Assembly: GCA_019314185.1 (NCBI GenBank)
Contig: JAFCZU010000441.1
Location: 1 to 6,769, forward strand
Length of the DNA stretch: 6,769 nucleotides
Source: Deltaproteobacteria bacterium
GTDB lineage: Bacteria > Desulfobacterota > Desulfobacteria > Desulfobacterales > ETH-SRB1
Reading direction: 5' to 3'
The notes under the pieces were generated by a model. That model did not search any database, was not told the DNA's origin, and worked only from the letters and a program-made list of their open reading frames with translations. Shown here one piece after another: positions 1 through 6,442 of the stretch; within the stretch, counting starts at the first letter, position 1, and the number at the start of each line of letters is the position of its first letter. A program made the position numbers and the translations under genes.

Positions 1-12
1 AATGTAATCGTA

Positions 13-582
13 TTGATCCACTTTGAGCATTCTCCTTTCTCCCTCCGGTTTGTTGAATTGATATTTATCAATCCCTTATACCAGAAGTCGGCTCAGGGGG
101 GTCAATTTTGGGTTAGCAAAACTAACGGGCAGGCAGCACTGGATGTCCATCTTCAGGATGAGACCGTATGGTTGACTCAGGCGCAGATGGAGAAGCTTTT
201 TCAACGAGACCAATCGGTTATTTCCAGGCATGTGAACAATATTTTCAAAGAAGGTGAACTGCAACGGCGAGGCAATGCTCTTTCCGGAATCATCGGAGCA
301 GTGCAGCAAACATTCGGCGGTAAGGATCTTTATCCAAGTGTTGAGGAAAAGGCGGCCCATCTCCTCTATTTTGTGATCAAGGATCATCCTTTCACGGATG
401 GTAACAAAAGGATCGGCTCTTTTCTCTTCCTGTTGTTTCTCAAGAGGAATGACTTGTTGGATCAAAAAAGCTTCAGCAACAAAGCGCTTGTGGCGCTTGC
501 CCTTCTGACTGCCGTTAGTGAACCGGGGCAGAAAGAATTAATGATTCGGCTTATTGTGAACCTTATTTCGGAGGAAGGCTGA
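13..582 (+). CDS. RhuM-Fic/DOC family protein, internally deleted
   Basis: Residues about 40-83 match the N-terminal DNA-binding-like part of RhuM-family proteins (ALDVHLQDETVWLTQAQM, then RHVNNIFKEGEL). Residues about 87-189 match the Fic/DOC end of the same family, with the signature HPFTDGNKR at 125-133. The GNK form resembles Doc rather than the GNGR of AMP-transferring Fic enzymes. Fic/Doc proteins modify target proteins using ATP-type nucleotides and often act as toxins. Known RhuM-Fic proteins are about 320-350 residues. Here EGEL runs straight into RRGNALSGI near residue 84, so roughly 140-150 residues between the two parts appear lost without breaking the frame. The start is uncertain: TTG 13 and TTG 58 are both possible, the frame is open to the left edge, and no ATG precedes the conserved region. 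The C-terminus looks complete. The family call is firm. Whether the shortened protein works is unknown, and it may be a relic. Confidence 0.75.
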   Translation: MIHFEHSPFSLRFVELIFINPLYQKSAQGGQFWVSKTNGQAALDVHLQDETVWLTQAQMEKLFQRDQSVISRHVNNIFKEGELQRRGNALSGIIGAVQQTFGGKDLYPSVEEKAAHLLYFVIKDHPFTDGNKRIGSFLFLLFLKRNDLLDQKSFSNKALVALALLTAVSEPGQKELMIRLIVNLISEEG

Positions 583-607
583 TACTGAAAAGTTTCAGAT
601 TTTTTTC

Positions 608-794
608 ATGCTTGGAGAGGCGGCCACGACTGAGATAACGCGAGCAGATGATGCAAATGGTTTTCAGGAAAACAAGCGTGCTGCTCACAAGGGTGGAGAG
701 GTTGCAGGAAAGGCGAGAAAAAACCCGCAAGAAGGTTGTCTCCCACGAGAACTATACTGGAGATTCCGCAGAAAAGACAGAAACAGTTGAATGA
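608..794 (+). pseudogene. DinD-like (DNA damage-inducible protein D) C-terminal remnant, frameshifted
   Basis: Only the last third of the gene is left. The frame starting at 608 reads MLGEAATTEITRADDANGF and then KGGEVAGKARK, which is the conserved C-terminal pattern of DinD proteins. Near 717-731 the homology moves to another frame, which reads EKTRKKVVSHENYTGDSAE and stops at TGA 792-794. This is the usual GRKVVS-x-NY tail of the family. A small deletion or indel in the A-rich stretch at 718-723 explains the shift. The first two thirds of the gene, including the BRO-N-like domain, are missing; the remnant begins about 25 nt after the RhuM-Fic stop codon. In E. coli, DinD is LexA-controlled and inhibits RecA filaments. 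No LexA box or start region survives here. The identification rests on recalled family motifs in two frames. Confidence 0.65.
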
Positions 795-902
795 AAAAGA
801 ATAAAGCAGTAAAGATTTTTGTGGAAATTTTTATAAAACTTGATAAGATTATTATTAAAGACACTTTTATTCCTTCAAACACAAAACCGATACGATGGTA
901 GA

Positions 903-907
903 AGGAG
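903..907 (+). promoter_or_regulatory. Shine-Dalgarno that decides the cas6 start
   Basis: AGGAG, within GAAGGAGA at 901-908, lies 5 nt before TTG 913. The in-frame ATG at 895 lies upstream of this site and has no purine-rich site of its own before it. This makes TTG 913 the better start for cas6. Confidence 0.7.
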
Positions 908-912
908 ATATT

Positions 913-1761
913 TTGAGAGTCAAAATTACAGCTTTAACCGAATCACCTGCCGCTATTCCATTTAATTACAATTATGCCCTTCACTCCGCCATCTATGGCC
1001 TCATAGAAAAATCATCAGGTGAGTATTCCGAATATCTTCATGATAAAGGGTTTATTAATGAAACAGTAAAAAAGCGATTCAAATTATTCACCTTTTCAAA
1101 GCTGTTTTTCACGCCGACAAAGATTCAAAAAACCGGATTCAGCAGGGTCAAAGAGATCAGCTTCATTTTTTCCACGCCTATTGAACAGAGCTACGAACAC
1201 CTTATCCTGGGCCTGTTTTCAGACCAGACATTCTACTTGAATTTTTCCGGTGAAAAAATAAACTTTTCAGTCACACAGGTTGAGTCATTGCCTGAACCTG
1301 TATTCAATAACGAGTGTAAATTTCTCTGCCTGTCTCCAATTGCAGTTTCAACCCAGAGAGAAAAAGCAAATGGCGGGCTTGAACAGCATTATCTTGATTA
1401 TATGAATCCTGAAGAAAGGAAACATTTTATTGAGGATATAAAGAAAAACCTGATCAACAAATACCGGACATTTTACAAAACAGATTATGCTGACCATGAA
1501 CATAAGCACGAATTCAAATTCAGTTTTGATGTGAACTATATTGCCAAACGACAAGGCAAAATCAGCAAACTGATTCATTTTAAAAAAATAGATAATAATA
1601 TAAAAACCAAGATAAAAGGCTTTGAAGCGCCGTTTACAGTTGTTGCCGATCCCAGGCTTATTAAAATTGGCTACGACTGTGGTTTTGGGAATGATAATAG
1701 CGCTGGGCTTGGGTGTGTGGAAATCATAATTAATGCAGATAACAACAAAAACGATCAGTAA
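913..1761 (+). CDS. cas6: CRISPR-associated endoribonuclease Cas6
   Basis: Cas6 cuts pre-crRNA within each repeat, giving the 3' hairpin and 8-nt 5' tag of mature type I crRNAs. With the TTG start the protein has 282 residues, normal for the family, and opens with MRVKITAL, the usual first strand of the RAMP fold. The segment IPFNYNYALHSAIYGLI (15-31) is the typical first helix, and His24 is a candidate catalytic base. The C-terminus reads DPRLIKIGYDCGFG-(x)5-GLGCVEI, the glycine-rich loop and last strand that define Cas6. An ATG at 895 would add six residues but has no ribosome site. The gene is intact and stands alone: decayed genes lie on the left, and the next cas gene is about 1.9 kb to the right. 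It could have its own promoter, as the AT-rich stretch at 795-890 suggests, though no clear -35/-10 pair stands out. The family call is strong; the subtype is not settled. Confidence 0.9.
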   Translation: MRVKITALTESPAAIPFNYNYALHSAIYGLIEKSSGEYSEYLHDKGFINETVKKRFKLFTFSKLFFTPTKIQKTGFSRVKEISFIFSTPIEQSYEHLILGLFSDQTFYLNFSGEKINFSVTQVESLPEPVFNNECKFLCLSPIAVSTQREKANGGLEQHYLDYMNPEERKHFIEDIKKNLINKYRTFYKTDYADHEHKHEFKFSFDVNYIAKRQGKISKLIHFKKIDNNIKTKIKGFEAPFTVVADPRLIKIGYDCGFGNDNSAGLGCVEIIINADNNKNDQ

Positions 1762-1788
1762 ATTGATACATTGACTTAATAAGCATGA

Positions 1789-2062
1789 TATAAGGTTAAT
1801 ATAACAAAAATTGTTTTCATAGAATCAATTATCAGTAAAATTATTTTTCTTCGTGGTGAAAAAGTTTTGTTAGATCGAGAAATTGCAGGGCTTTATAACG
1901 TAGAAATCAAACAGTTGAAACGCACAGTACTCCGCCATATAAAAAGATTTCCTCTGAATTTTATGTTTCAGTTGACGAAAGAGGAATATTGAAAGATTCC
2001 CGGAATTAAAAAATTGGAGGTCGCAATTTGCGACCTCCGATCAATACAAAGGTAAGCGCTGA
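1789..2062 (+). pseudogene. ORF6N-domain protein, N-terminal fragment with stop and frameshift
   Basis: The frame from 1789 reads IIFLRGEKVLLDREIAGLYN, then VEIKQLKRTVLRHIKRFP and NFMFQLTKEEY. This is the ORF6N domain found at the N-terminus of phage and plasmid DNA-binding or antirepressor-like proteins. A TGA at 1990-1992 ends that frame. Homology continues in the next frame as WRSQFATSDQYKGKR from 2015, which fits the conserved RSQ-(F/I)-AT step of ORF6N proteins, and then stops at 2060-2062. There is no usable start codon before the domain (only ATG 1785 in another frame, which stops at once) and no C-terminal part. It is therefore dead in at least three ways. It lies 27 nt after cas6. 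The domain call is confident, and the original function is unknown. Confidence 0.75.
2016..2038. repeat. Perfect inverted repeat, 11-bp arms, 1-nt centre
   Basis: The arms are GGAGGTCGCAA (2016-2026) and TTGCGACCTCC (2028-2038), around a single T at 2027. The site overlaps the shifted codons for RSQFAT in the ORF6N relic, so part of the symmetry could be a coding relic. No T-run follows, so it is not a standard intrinsic terminator, and a 1-nt loop means some inner pairs must open if it forms a hairpin. As double-stranded DNA it would suit a dimeric binding protein. Confidence 0.7.
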
Positions 2063-2142
2063 TGAAACAACGGGTTGAGAATTACCTGGATCAACTCACC
2101 AGGGGCAAGAAATCCGGAAAAGTTAGAATCGTACTGGAGTAG
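2062..2142 (+). CDS. Possible 26-residue ORF ahead of the DUF1016 gene
   Basis: ATG 2062 to TAG 2140-2142 encodes a charged peptide, MKQRVENYLDQLTRGKKSGK followed by VRIVLE. AAAGGT at 2048-2053 is a fair ribosome site, 8 nt upstream. The stop lies 4 nt before the chosen start of the DUF1016 nuclease gene, whose own GGAG sits in the last codons of this ORF. That spacing allows translational coupling. I recognise no family. It may be a real leader peptide, a relic of the end of the ORF6N gene, or chance. Confidence 0.25.
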   Translation: MKQRVENYLDQLTRGKKSGKVRIVLE

Positions 2143-2146
2143 AACC

Positions 2147-3307
2147 ATGGTCACAAACAAATGCATCCCTATGCAGCCAGAAGGCGACAATCTGTTTGAT
2201 CGCGTTGTCTCTATTCTTGAACATGCGGTCTCTATTCTTGAACATGCGCGTTCCAACGCTGTTCGAGCCGTTAACAACAATATGGTAATAGCTTATTGGC
2301 TGATTGGCAGGGAAATCATACAGGAAATTCAGGCCGGAGATGAAAGGGCCGAATACGGCAAGCAGGTAATAGAAAAGCTTTCTGCCAGGTTAAATCATAA
2401 ATACAGCCGCGGTTTTTCTACCACCAATTTGCGCTACTTTCGAACCTTTTACATGGTCTATTCCAATCGGATCCCTGAGATTCGCCACATCGCATGTGGC
2501 GAATTCAAATCGTCCGGAAAACGCCATACCCAAAGTGGCGTTTTGGATGCCATGGCGTTGGCGGTCAAGCAAGCTGGCATCGAGCGCGCGTTTTCGCCCA
2601 ATTTAGGCTGGTCTCATTACAGGGCTTTGATGAATGTAGAACATCAAAATGAACGCCTTTTTTATGAGATCGAAGCAGAAAACGAAAGCTGGGATGTCAA
2701 ACACCTTAAACGTCAGATTCATACCTTTCTTTTTGCAAGGCTTCTCAAAAGCCGAGATAAAGAGACCGTTATGGAACTTGCCTGCCAGGGGCAAAGGATC
2801 AACACGCCGGCCGATACCATTAAAAACCCCTATATTCTCGATTTTCTTGGATTGCCGGATTTTCAAGTCCATCATGAGACGGAAATTGAAAAAGCGATTA
2901 TTGACAATCTTCAGTCATTTCTCCTTGAACTGGGCAAAGGCTTCGCTTTTGTCGGTCGTCAAAAACGCATGCAATTCGACGATAGCTACTTTTATATCGA
3001 TCTGGTTTTTTACAACTGCATTCTGAAATGCTACCTTTTGATTGACCTCAAGATCGGCGAACTGACGTATCAGGATGTCGGCCAGATGGACGGTTATGTT
3101 CGGATGTTCGATGACAAAAACCTCACAGAGGGGGACAATCCGACCATTGGTCTTATTCTTTGCGCAAAGAAAAACAAAACCATCGCCCGATATTCCGTGC
3201 TGAACAACAGCAAACAGCTCTTTGCATCTAAGTACATGCTTTATTTGCCTACCGAGGAAGAAGAAAGACAGCAAACAGAAAATGAAGGCAATCAGGATGG
3301 TGATTAA
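2147..3307 (+). CDS. DUF1016/YhcG-family PD-(D/E)XK nuclease domain protein
   Basis: The protein has 386 residues from ATG 2147, which has GGAG at 2136-2139, 7 nt upstream. An in-frame ATG at 2075 would add a non-conserved leader. Residues about 14-105 form the YhcG N-terminal domain (LFDRVVSIL, NNNMVIAYWLIGREI, YSRGFSTTNLRYFR). A variable linker spans about 106-152, followed by LGWSHYRALM. The C-terminal half is the nuclease-like domain: NPYILDFLGL, LLELGKGFAFVGRQKRMQFD, YFYIDLVFYN, LIDLKIGEL, GQMDGYV. Asp285 and the Asp300-Leu-Lys302 pair fit the PD-(D/E)XK metal-binding core. The gene is complete. YhcG proteins are found in defence and restriction islands, but no established substrate is known to me. 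Two odd points are a 7-residue tandem duplication at residues 21-34 and two palindromes in the linker. Base composition is less AT-rich than the cas genes on the right, which suggests separate arrival. Confidence 0.9.
   Translation: MVTNKCIPMQPEGDNLFDRVVSILEHAVSILEHARSNAVRAVNNNMVIAYWLIGREIIQEIQAGDERAEYGKQVIEKLSARLNHKYSRGFSTTNLRYFRTFYMVYSNRIPEIRHIACGEFKSSGKRHTQSGVLDAMALAVKQAGIERAFSPNLGWSHYRALMNVEHQNERLFYEIEAENESWDVKHLKRQIHTFLFARLLKSRDKETVMELACQGQRINTPADTIKNPYILDFLGLPDFQVHHETEIEKAIIDNLQSFLLELGKGFAFVGRQKRMQFDDSYFYIDLVFYNCILKCYLLIDLKIGELTYQDVGQMDGYVRMFDDKNLTEGDNPTIGLILCAKKNKTIARYSVLNNSKQLFASKYMLYLPTEEEERQQTENEGNQDGD
2207..2248 (+). repeat. 21-bp perfect tandem duplication inside the DUF1016 gene
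   Basis: Two identical 21-bp units, 2207-2227 and 2228-2248, sit head to tail. In frame they give VSILEHA twice, where homologues as I recall them have the motif once (RVVSILEQAR). The perfect identity suggests a recent slippage or recombination event. The extra two helical turns fall in the N-terminal helix and keep the reading frame. Confidence 0.9.
2480..2504. repeat. Inverted repeat 1 in the DUF1016 linker
   Basis: The arms ATTCGCCACAT (2480-2490) and ATGTGGCGAAT (2494-2504) are perfect and flank CGC. They encode the segment IRHIACGEF in the variable linker. A stable stem-loop could form in mRNA or single-stranded DNA. Confidence 0.8.
2518..2544. repeat. Inverted repeat 2 in the DUF1016 linker
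   Basis: The arms AAAACGCCA (2518-2526) and TGGCGTTTT (2536-2544) are perfect and flank a 9-nt loop. They encode the region around KRHTQSGVL. The site begins 13 nt after the first palindrome ends, and its peptide echoes the first one (RHIACGEF and RHTQSGVL), suggesting two related inserted units. Confidence 0.75.
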
Positions 3308-3549
3308 GGTTTTTGCTGTTTTGGCTTTGGTGTGAGAGAGTTCAGGTAATTAGTAAAAGATAATCCCAAAAATACCAGAAAAATAAAGATGATGAATAAG
3401 ACTTTTCTCAGGGCGAAATAAAATAATATCGCATCACCGATTTTGAATGTTAAAAATCTGCAAAATAATCTGGCACCTTCGGAAAGAATGTCCCGTCCCT
3501 GTCCATTTGGGGTTGGAAAGAAATAAGGAAAGAAAAGATTATGATGACA

Positions 3550-3578
3550 TTAAGACAATTTTTCACGATTTGGATAAT
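3550..3578 (+). promoter_or_regulatory. Possible sigma-70-type promoter for the cas5-cas3 operon
   Basis: TTAAGA (3550-3555) and GATAAT (3573-3578) are 17 nt apart, matching consensus at 4 of 6 and 5 of 6 positions. Transcription would begin near 3586, about 100 nt before cas5. In AT-rich DNA such matches arise by chance, so this is tentative. Confidence 0.3.
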
Positions 3579-3602
3579 GTCTGTCTTTTGGGTTAAAGTA
3601 AT

Positions 3603-3621
3603 CCAATGCTAATAGCACTGG
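3603..3621. repeat. Imperfect palindrome upstream of cas5
   Basis: CCAATGCT (3603-3610) and AGCACTGG (3614-3621) form 8-bp arms with one mismatch around AAT. It lies just downstream of the candidate promoter and could be an operator or a 5' UTR stem. The match is short and may be chance. Confidence 0.3.
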
Positions 3622-3686
3622 TGGAATAATGGGAAGTCATATATAAAAGCTATTATGGATAAAATTTGAAAGGATTTTGTATTATT

Positions 3687-4265
3687 ATGTATTTTGCTAA
3701 TTATAGAGGGCCGTTTGGATTTATTAAACCTTGGACCGCAGTGAGAGATAGTGAAACTTTTAGCCAACAGTTTTTAACACCTTCGATAGTGGCAGGTATT
3801 GAAAGGAAACTGTTCCCGGATCTTTTAGCTAAGCCCTATGGTTTATATAAAATTAAAAGACATAGGTTGTCTTACAAACAAATTTCTCATCAGCAAGAAC
3901 AGATTCAGCCCAGGGGATGGAATAAAAAAAACAACTGCTTTTATAGGCCATATTCGATAATAGTTCGGGGTGTTCTTATAGAGCCTGATTTATATCTTGG
4001 ATTTGATAATGAAAAAGATGCTATCCATGCTGCAAAGCAACATATATGCGTTTGCAGGAATGAAGATATTTTATTCCCCAACGAATCAATAATTAAAATT
4101 CCTGAAGAAGACTTTGATACTCAGGAGGATATTTTTAATGGTTTTGAATTGATGTTTGAAAAGAACGACCAGTCCTTTTTAGTAGGATATAACCGTTTTG
4201 ATGATAATAAACCTATGTATGGATGGCTTAAAATCATCGGTAACCCTGTAAAACATATATGTTGA
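3687..4265 (+). CDS. cas5: CRISPR-associated protein Cas5 (Cas5d-like pattern)
   Basis: Cas5 holds the 5' handle of the crRNA in Cascade. The product has 192 residues from ATG 3687. AAAGGA ends 12 nt upstream, a slightly long spacing; an in-frame TTG at 3666 lies before that site and is less likely. Residues 8-38 (GPFGFIKPW, then QQFLTPSIVAGI) follow the Cas5 N-terminal pattern seen in I-C proteins (GPFACFTRP, then TPSAARGIL). IIVRGVLIEPDLYL (91-104) fits the central strand. QHICVCRNED (118-127) matches the YLGCREF region. The C-terminus FLVGYNRFDDNKPMYGWLKI matches the last strands. The family call therefore rests on aligned motifs from memory. Position also supports it: the gene overlaps cas3 by 7 nt. 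In I-C systems Cas5d itself cuts pre-crRNA. I could not place its catalytic Tyr-Lys-His set with confidence, and a cas6 is present, so this Cas5 may be structural only. It could be the Cas5p form of the PGING subtype. Confidence 0.75.
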   Translation: MYFANYRGPFGFIKPWTAVRDSETFSQQFLTPSIVAGIERKLFPDLLAKPYGLYKIKRHRLSYKQISHQQEQIQPRGWNKKNNCFYRPYSIIVRGVLIEPDLYLGFDNEKDAIHAAKQHICVCRNEDILFPNESIIKIPEEDFDTQEDIFNGFELMFEKNDQSFLVGYNRFDDNKPMYGWLKIIGNPVKHIC

Positions 4266-6430
4266 TTATGGACATTTGCTATCACATAAAAGCAAAAGGC
4301 TTTCCTGAATTCACAACTTTATATGATCATCTTTATCATGTCAGGCTATCAATTGAAAAATTTGCTGAATGTTTGGATTTTGATGTTGAAATTGCAAAAA
4401 TGGGAGCTGTTTTCCATGATATTGGAAAAACAAGTCCGATTTTTCAAAAAAGACTTGTGTCCAAATATAGGACTGGTCAGTCAACATTCCGCCATGAAAT
4501 TGCTTCATGCTTTTTTATTTCTCTAATCAAAGAGAAATACCAACCTCAGCTAATTGAAATGATAATTGCCCATCACAAATCAATTGAAGGGGACAAAAAA
4601 CTGAAGGGTATACTTGATCTTGAAGAAAATGAAGGTGATGTTTTTGAATCCCACATAAAAGACTGGGATATTTGGAAACCGGATGCCCTGAAAATACTCT
4701 CCGCCTTTGGTGTTAAAACCAGAGACATTTCTTACGATGAAGCTCATGATAATTATTGTAAAGTGTTAGCCTATTGCGAGAAAAGAGTTGAGGATTATGG
4801 TTATTCAAGATGGCGCGGGCTACTTATGGCTGCGGATTATTTTGCTTCTGCCCTGTCTGAATCCACAAAGGGTTATTTAAACAATACATTTAAAAAACCA
4901 GTCTTGAATTTTTATAATAGAAAATCAAAATTTTATCCCTTGTCATTGAAAAAAGCTATATCGGAAAAACCACATACAATTGTTGTTGCATGTACGGGTG
5001 CAGGAAAAACAGACTATCTTTTCAGGCGGTGCAAGGGACGAGTATTTTATACACTTCCGTTTCAGGCATCTATCAATGCAATGTATCAACGGGTTAAAAA
5101 TGAGTTATTGCCTTCAAATCCGGGCCTGGATATTCGTTTGCTTCATTCTTCTTCAAAAATAGCAGCTAACGATGAATCACAAGAAGAGATTGTTTTGCAG
5201 CGACTCATTGGTTCCAGTGTAAAAATTCTAACTCCATATCAATTAGCTTCTATCATATTCGCCACAAGGGGCTTTGAGTTTCAGATTGAAGATATCAAAG
5301 GTTGTGATGTCATTCTTGATGAAATTCATACTTATACAGGTGTCTCAAAAGCAATAGCGCTGAAAATTGTGGAAGCGCTGAATTATCTTGGCTGTCGCAT
5401 CCATATAGGCACGGCTACCATGCCTTCTTCATTATATGAAAAAATTATAACATTGCTGGGGGAAAATTCTATTGAGCAGGTTTCTTTGGACAAAATAGAG
5501 CTTGAAAGATTTGATCGACATAAACTTTTTAAGATAAATTCATGGGAAAATTCAGATCAAATAATTGCTGATGCTGTCAAAAAAAAACAAAAAGTATTGC
5601 TTATTTGTAACCGTGTAAAATCAGCCCAAAATGTTTTGATTAGAGTAAAGAACTTATTTCCTGATATTCCATCCCTTCTCCTTCACAGTAGATTTAAACG
5701 CGGAGACAGATATGAAAAAGAAAAGAAACTTTTAGGTGTCGATAAAAAAGGACAGCCAACAGGTGAATTTAATACCTCATTGGATACTTGTATCGTAGTT
5801 TCTACACAGGTTGTTGAAGTCAGCCTGGATATCAGTTTCGATCTTATGATTACTGAGACAGCCCCTATTGATTCCTTAATTCAACGTTTTGGAAGAGTTA
5901 ACAGAAAAAGATCATTATCTACTATTGGTCTTTATAAACCAATATATTTAATAGCGCCTCCTGACGATGAAACAGAAGCTCTGCCGTATGAGTTGGCGAC
6001 ATTGAAAGACAGTTTTGAAGTCTTGGAGCACGATAGCATTCTTCATGAATCTGATTATCAAAGGAAAATAGATCATGTTTTTCCTACCGTATCCAGCTTA
6101 AGCATAGAAACCCATACAGCATTTAAAGGAGGTGGTAAATGGAATATTGAAGCGCTCACTACTCACAGGGACAACTCTATATTGCTCGACCTGCTTGAAA
6201 TTGACAGCGTAAACTGCATCATTGAATCTGACTGTGAAAAGTACAGAGATGCAAACTATAAGGAACAAACCATGATAGAGATACCGGTAAGATATTATTC
6301 TGTTAAAGACTTCTACCAGTTGAATTGTGGCAGTGACCCATTTGTTATATCAGATCAAGGATATTCTGATGAAATGGGGTTGGAAATCGACAAGGCTAAA
6401 TTACATCAAACGGACTTAAATTTTATTTAA
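4259..6430 (+). CDS. cas3: CRISPR-associated HD nuclease-helicase Cas3
   Basis: Cas3 is recruited by target-bound Cascade, nicks the displaced DNA strand and unwinds and degrades it. The 723-residue length is normal for the single-chain form. The N-terminal HD nuclease has His24 or His27, His53-Asp54 (VFHDIGK), His79 (FRHE), His105-His106 (AHHKS) and Asp193 (AADYF), a complete metal-binding set. The SF2 helicase follows, with motif I CTGAGKT (245-251), Ia LPFQAS (266-271), motif II DEIH (354-357), motif III TAT (385-387), the STQVVEVSLD segment (515-524) and motif VI QRFGRVNR (542-549). The C-terminal region after about 560 is less conserved. ATG 4259 overlaps the cas5 stop by 7 nt; ATG 4268, at residue 4, is an alternative. 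No clear ribosome site precedes either, so coupling to cas5 translation is likely. A run of nine A at 5579-5587 lies in the second helicase domain. All key motifs are intact. Confidence 0.95.
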   Translation: MLIMDICYHIKAKGFPEFTTLYDHLYHVRLSIEKFAECLDFDVEIAKMGAVFHDIGKTSPIFQKRLVSKYRTGQSTFRHEIASCFFISLIKEKYQPQLIEMIIAHHKSIEGDKKLKGILDLEENEGDVFESHIKDWDIWKPDALKILSAFGVKTRDISYDEAHDNYCKVLAYCEKRVEDYGYSRWRGLLMAADYFASALSESTKGYLNNTFKKPVLNFYNRKSKFYPLSLKKAISEKPHTIVVACTGAGKTDYLFRRCKGRVFYTLPFQASINAMYQRVKNELLPSNPGLDIRLLHSSSKIAANDESQEEIVLQRLIGSSVKILTPYQLASIIFATRGFEFQIEDIKGCDVILDEIHTYTGVSKAIALKIVEALNYLGCRIHIGTATMPSSLYEKIITLLGENSIEQVSLDKIELERFDRHKLFKINSWENSDQIIADAVKKKQKVLLICNRVKSAQNVLIRVKNLFPDIPSLLLHSRFKRGDRYEKEKKLLGVDKKGQPTGEFNTSLDTCIVVSTQVVEVSLDISFDLMITETAPIDSLIQRFGRVNRKRSLSTIGLYKPIYLIAPPDDETEALPYELATLKDSFEVLEHDSILHESDYQRKIDHVFPTVSSLSIETHTAFKGGGKWNIEALTTHRDNSILLDLLEIDSVNCIIESDCEKYRDANYKEQTMIEIPVRYYSVKDFYQLNCGSDPFVISDQGYSDEMGLEIDKAKLHQTDLNFI

Positions 6431-6442
6431 AAAGATATTATT

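Larger units (their letters stand above)
3308..3686 (+). other. Non-coding gap before the cas operon
   Basis: I see no supportable gene in this 379-nt stretch. It is AT-rich, apart from a C/G-rich patch near 3489-3503 (TCCCGTCCCTGTCC). It holds a possible promoter (3550-3578) and an imperfect palindrome (3603-3621). The - strand is open without a start codon from 3549 to 3304. No CRISPR repeats, tRNA or strong terminator after the DUF1016 stop were seen. Confidence 0.6.

Noticed and set aside
685..882. Minus-strand ORF of 65 codons with a hydrophobic middle
   Set aside because: It is antisense to the DinD relic and the AT-rich cas6 leader. The hydrophobic run comes from the complement of A-rich DNA.
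791..901. 36-codon ORF starting with ATG that overlaps the DinD relic stop and runs into cas6
   Set aside because: Composition simply reflects AT-rich DNA (Lys, Ile, Phe), no ribosome site, no recognisable motif, and it covers the likely cas6 leader.
2649..3026. Second + strand ORF of 125 codons
   Set aside because: Out-of-frame shadow of the DUF1016 gene with no family motifs.
2915..3274. Minus-strand ORF of 119 codons
   Set aside because: It lies opposite the conserved nuclease domain of the DUF1016 gene, where the + strand coding is certain.
3489..3503. C/G-rich patch as the terminal repeat of a mobile element
   Set aside because: No partner repeat, target-site duplication or transposase was found in the window.
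3541..3615. 24-codon ORF beginning ATGATGACA upstream of cas5
   Set aside because: Weak ribosome context, overlaps the candidate promoter, and no conserved features visible.
3308..3686. Possible CRISPR leader or array next to the cas genes
   Set aside because: No direct repeat of about 25-37 nt recurs at regular spacing here or elsewhere in the window.
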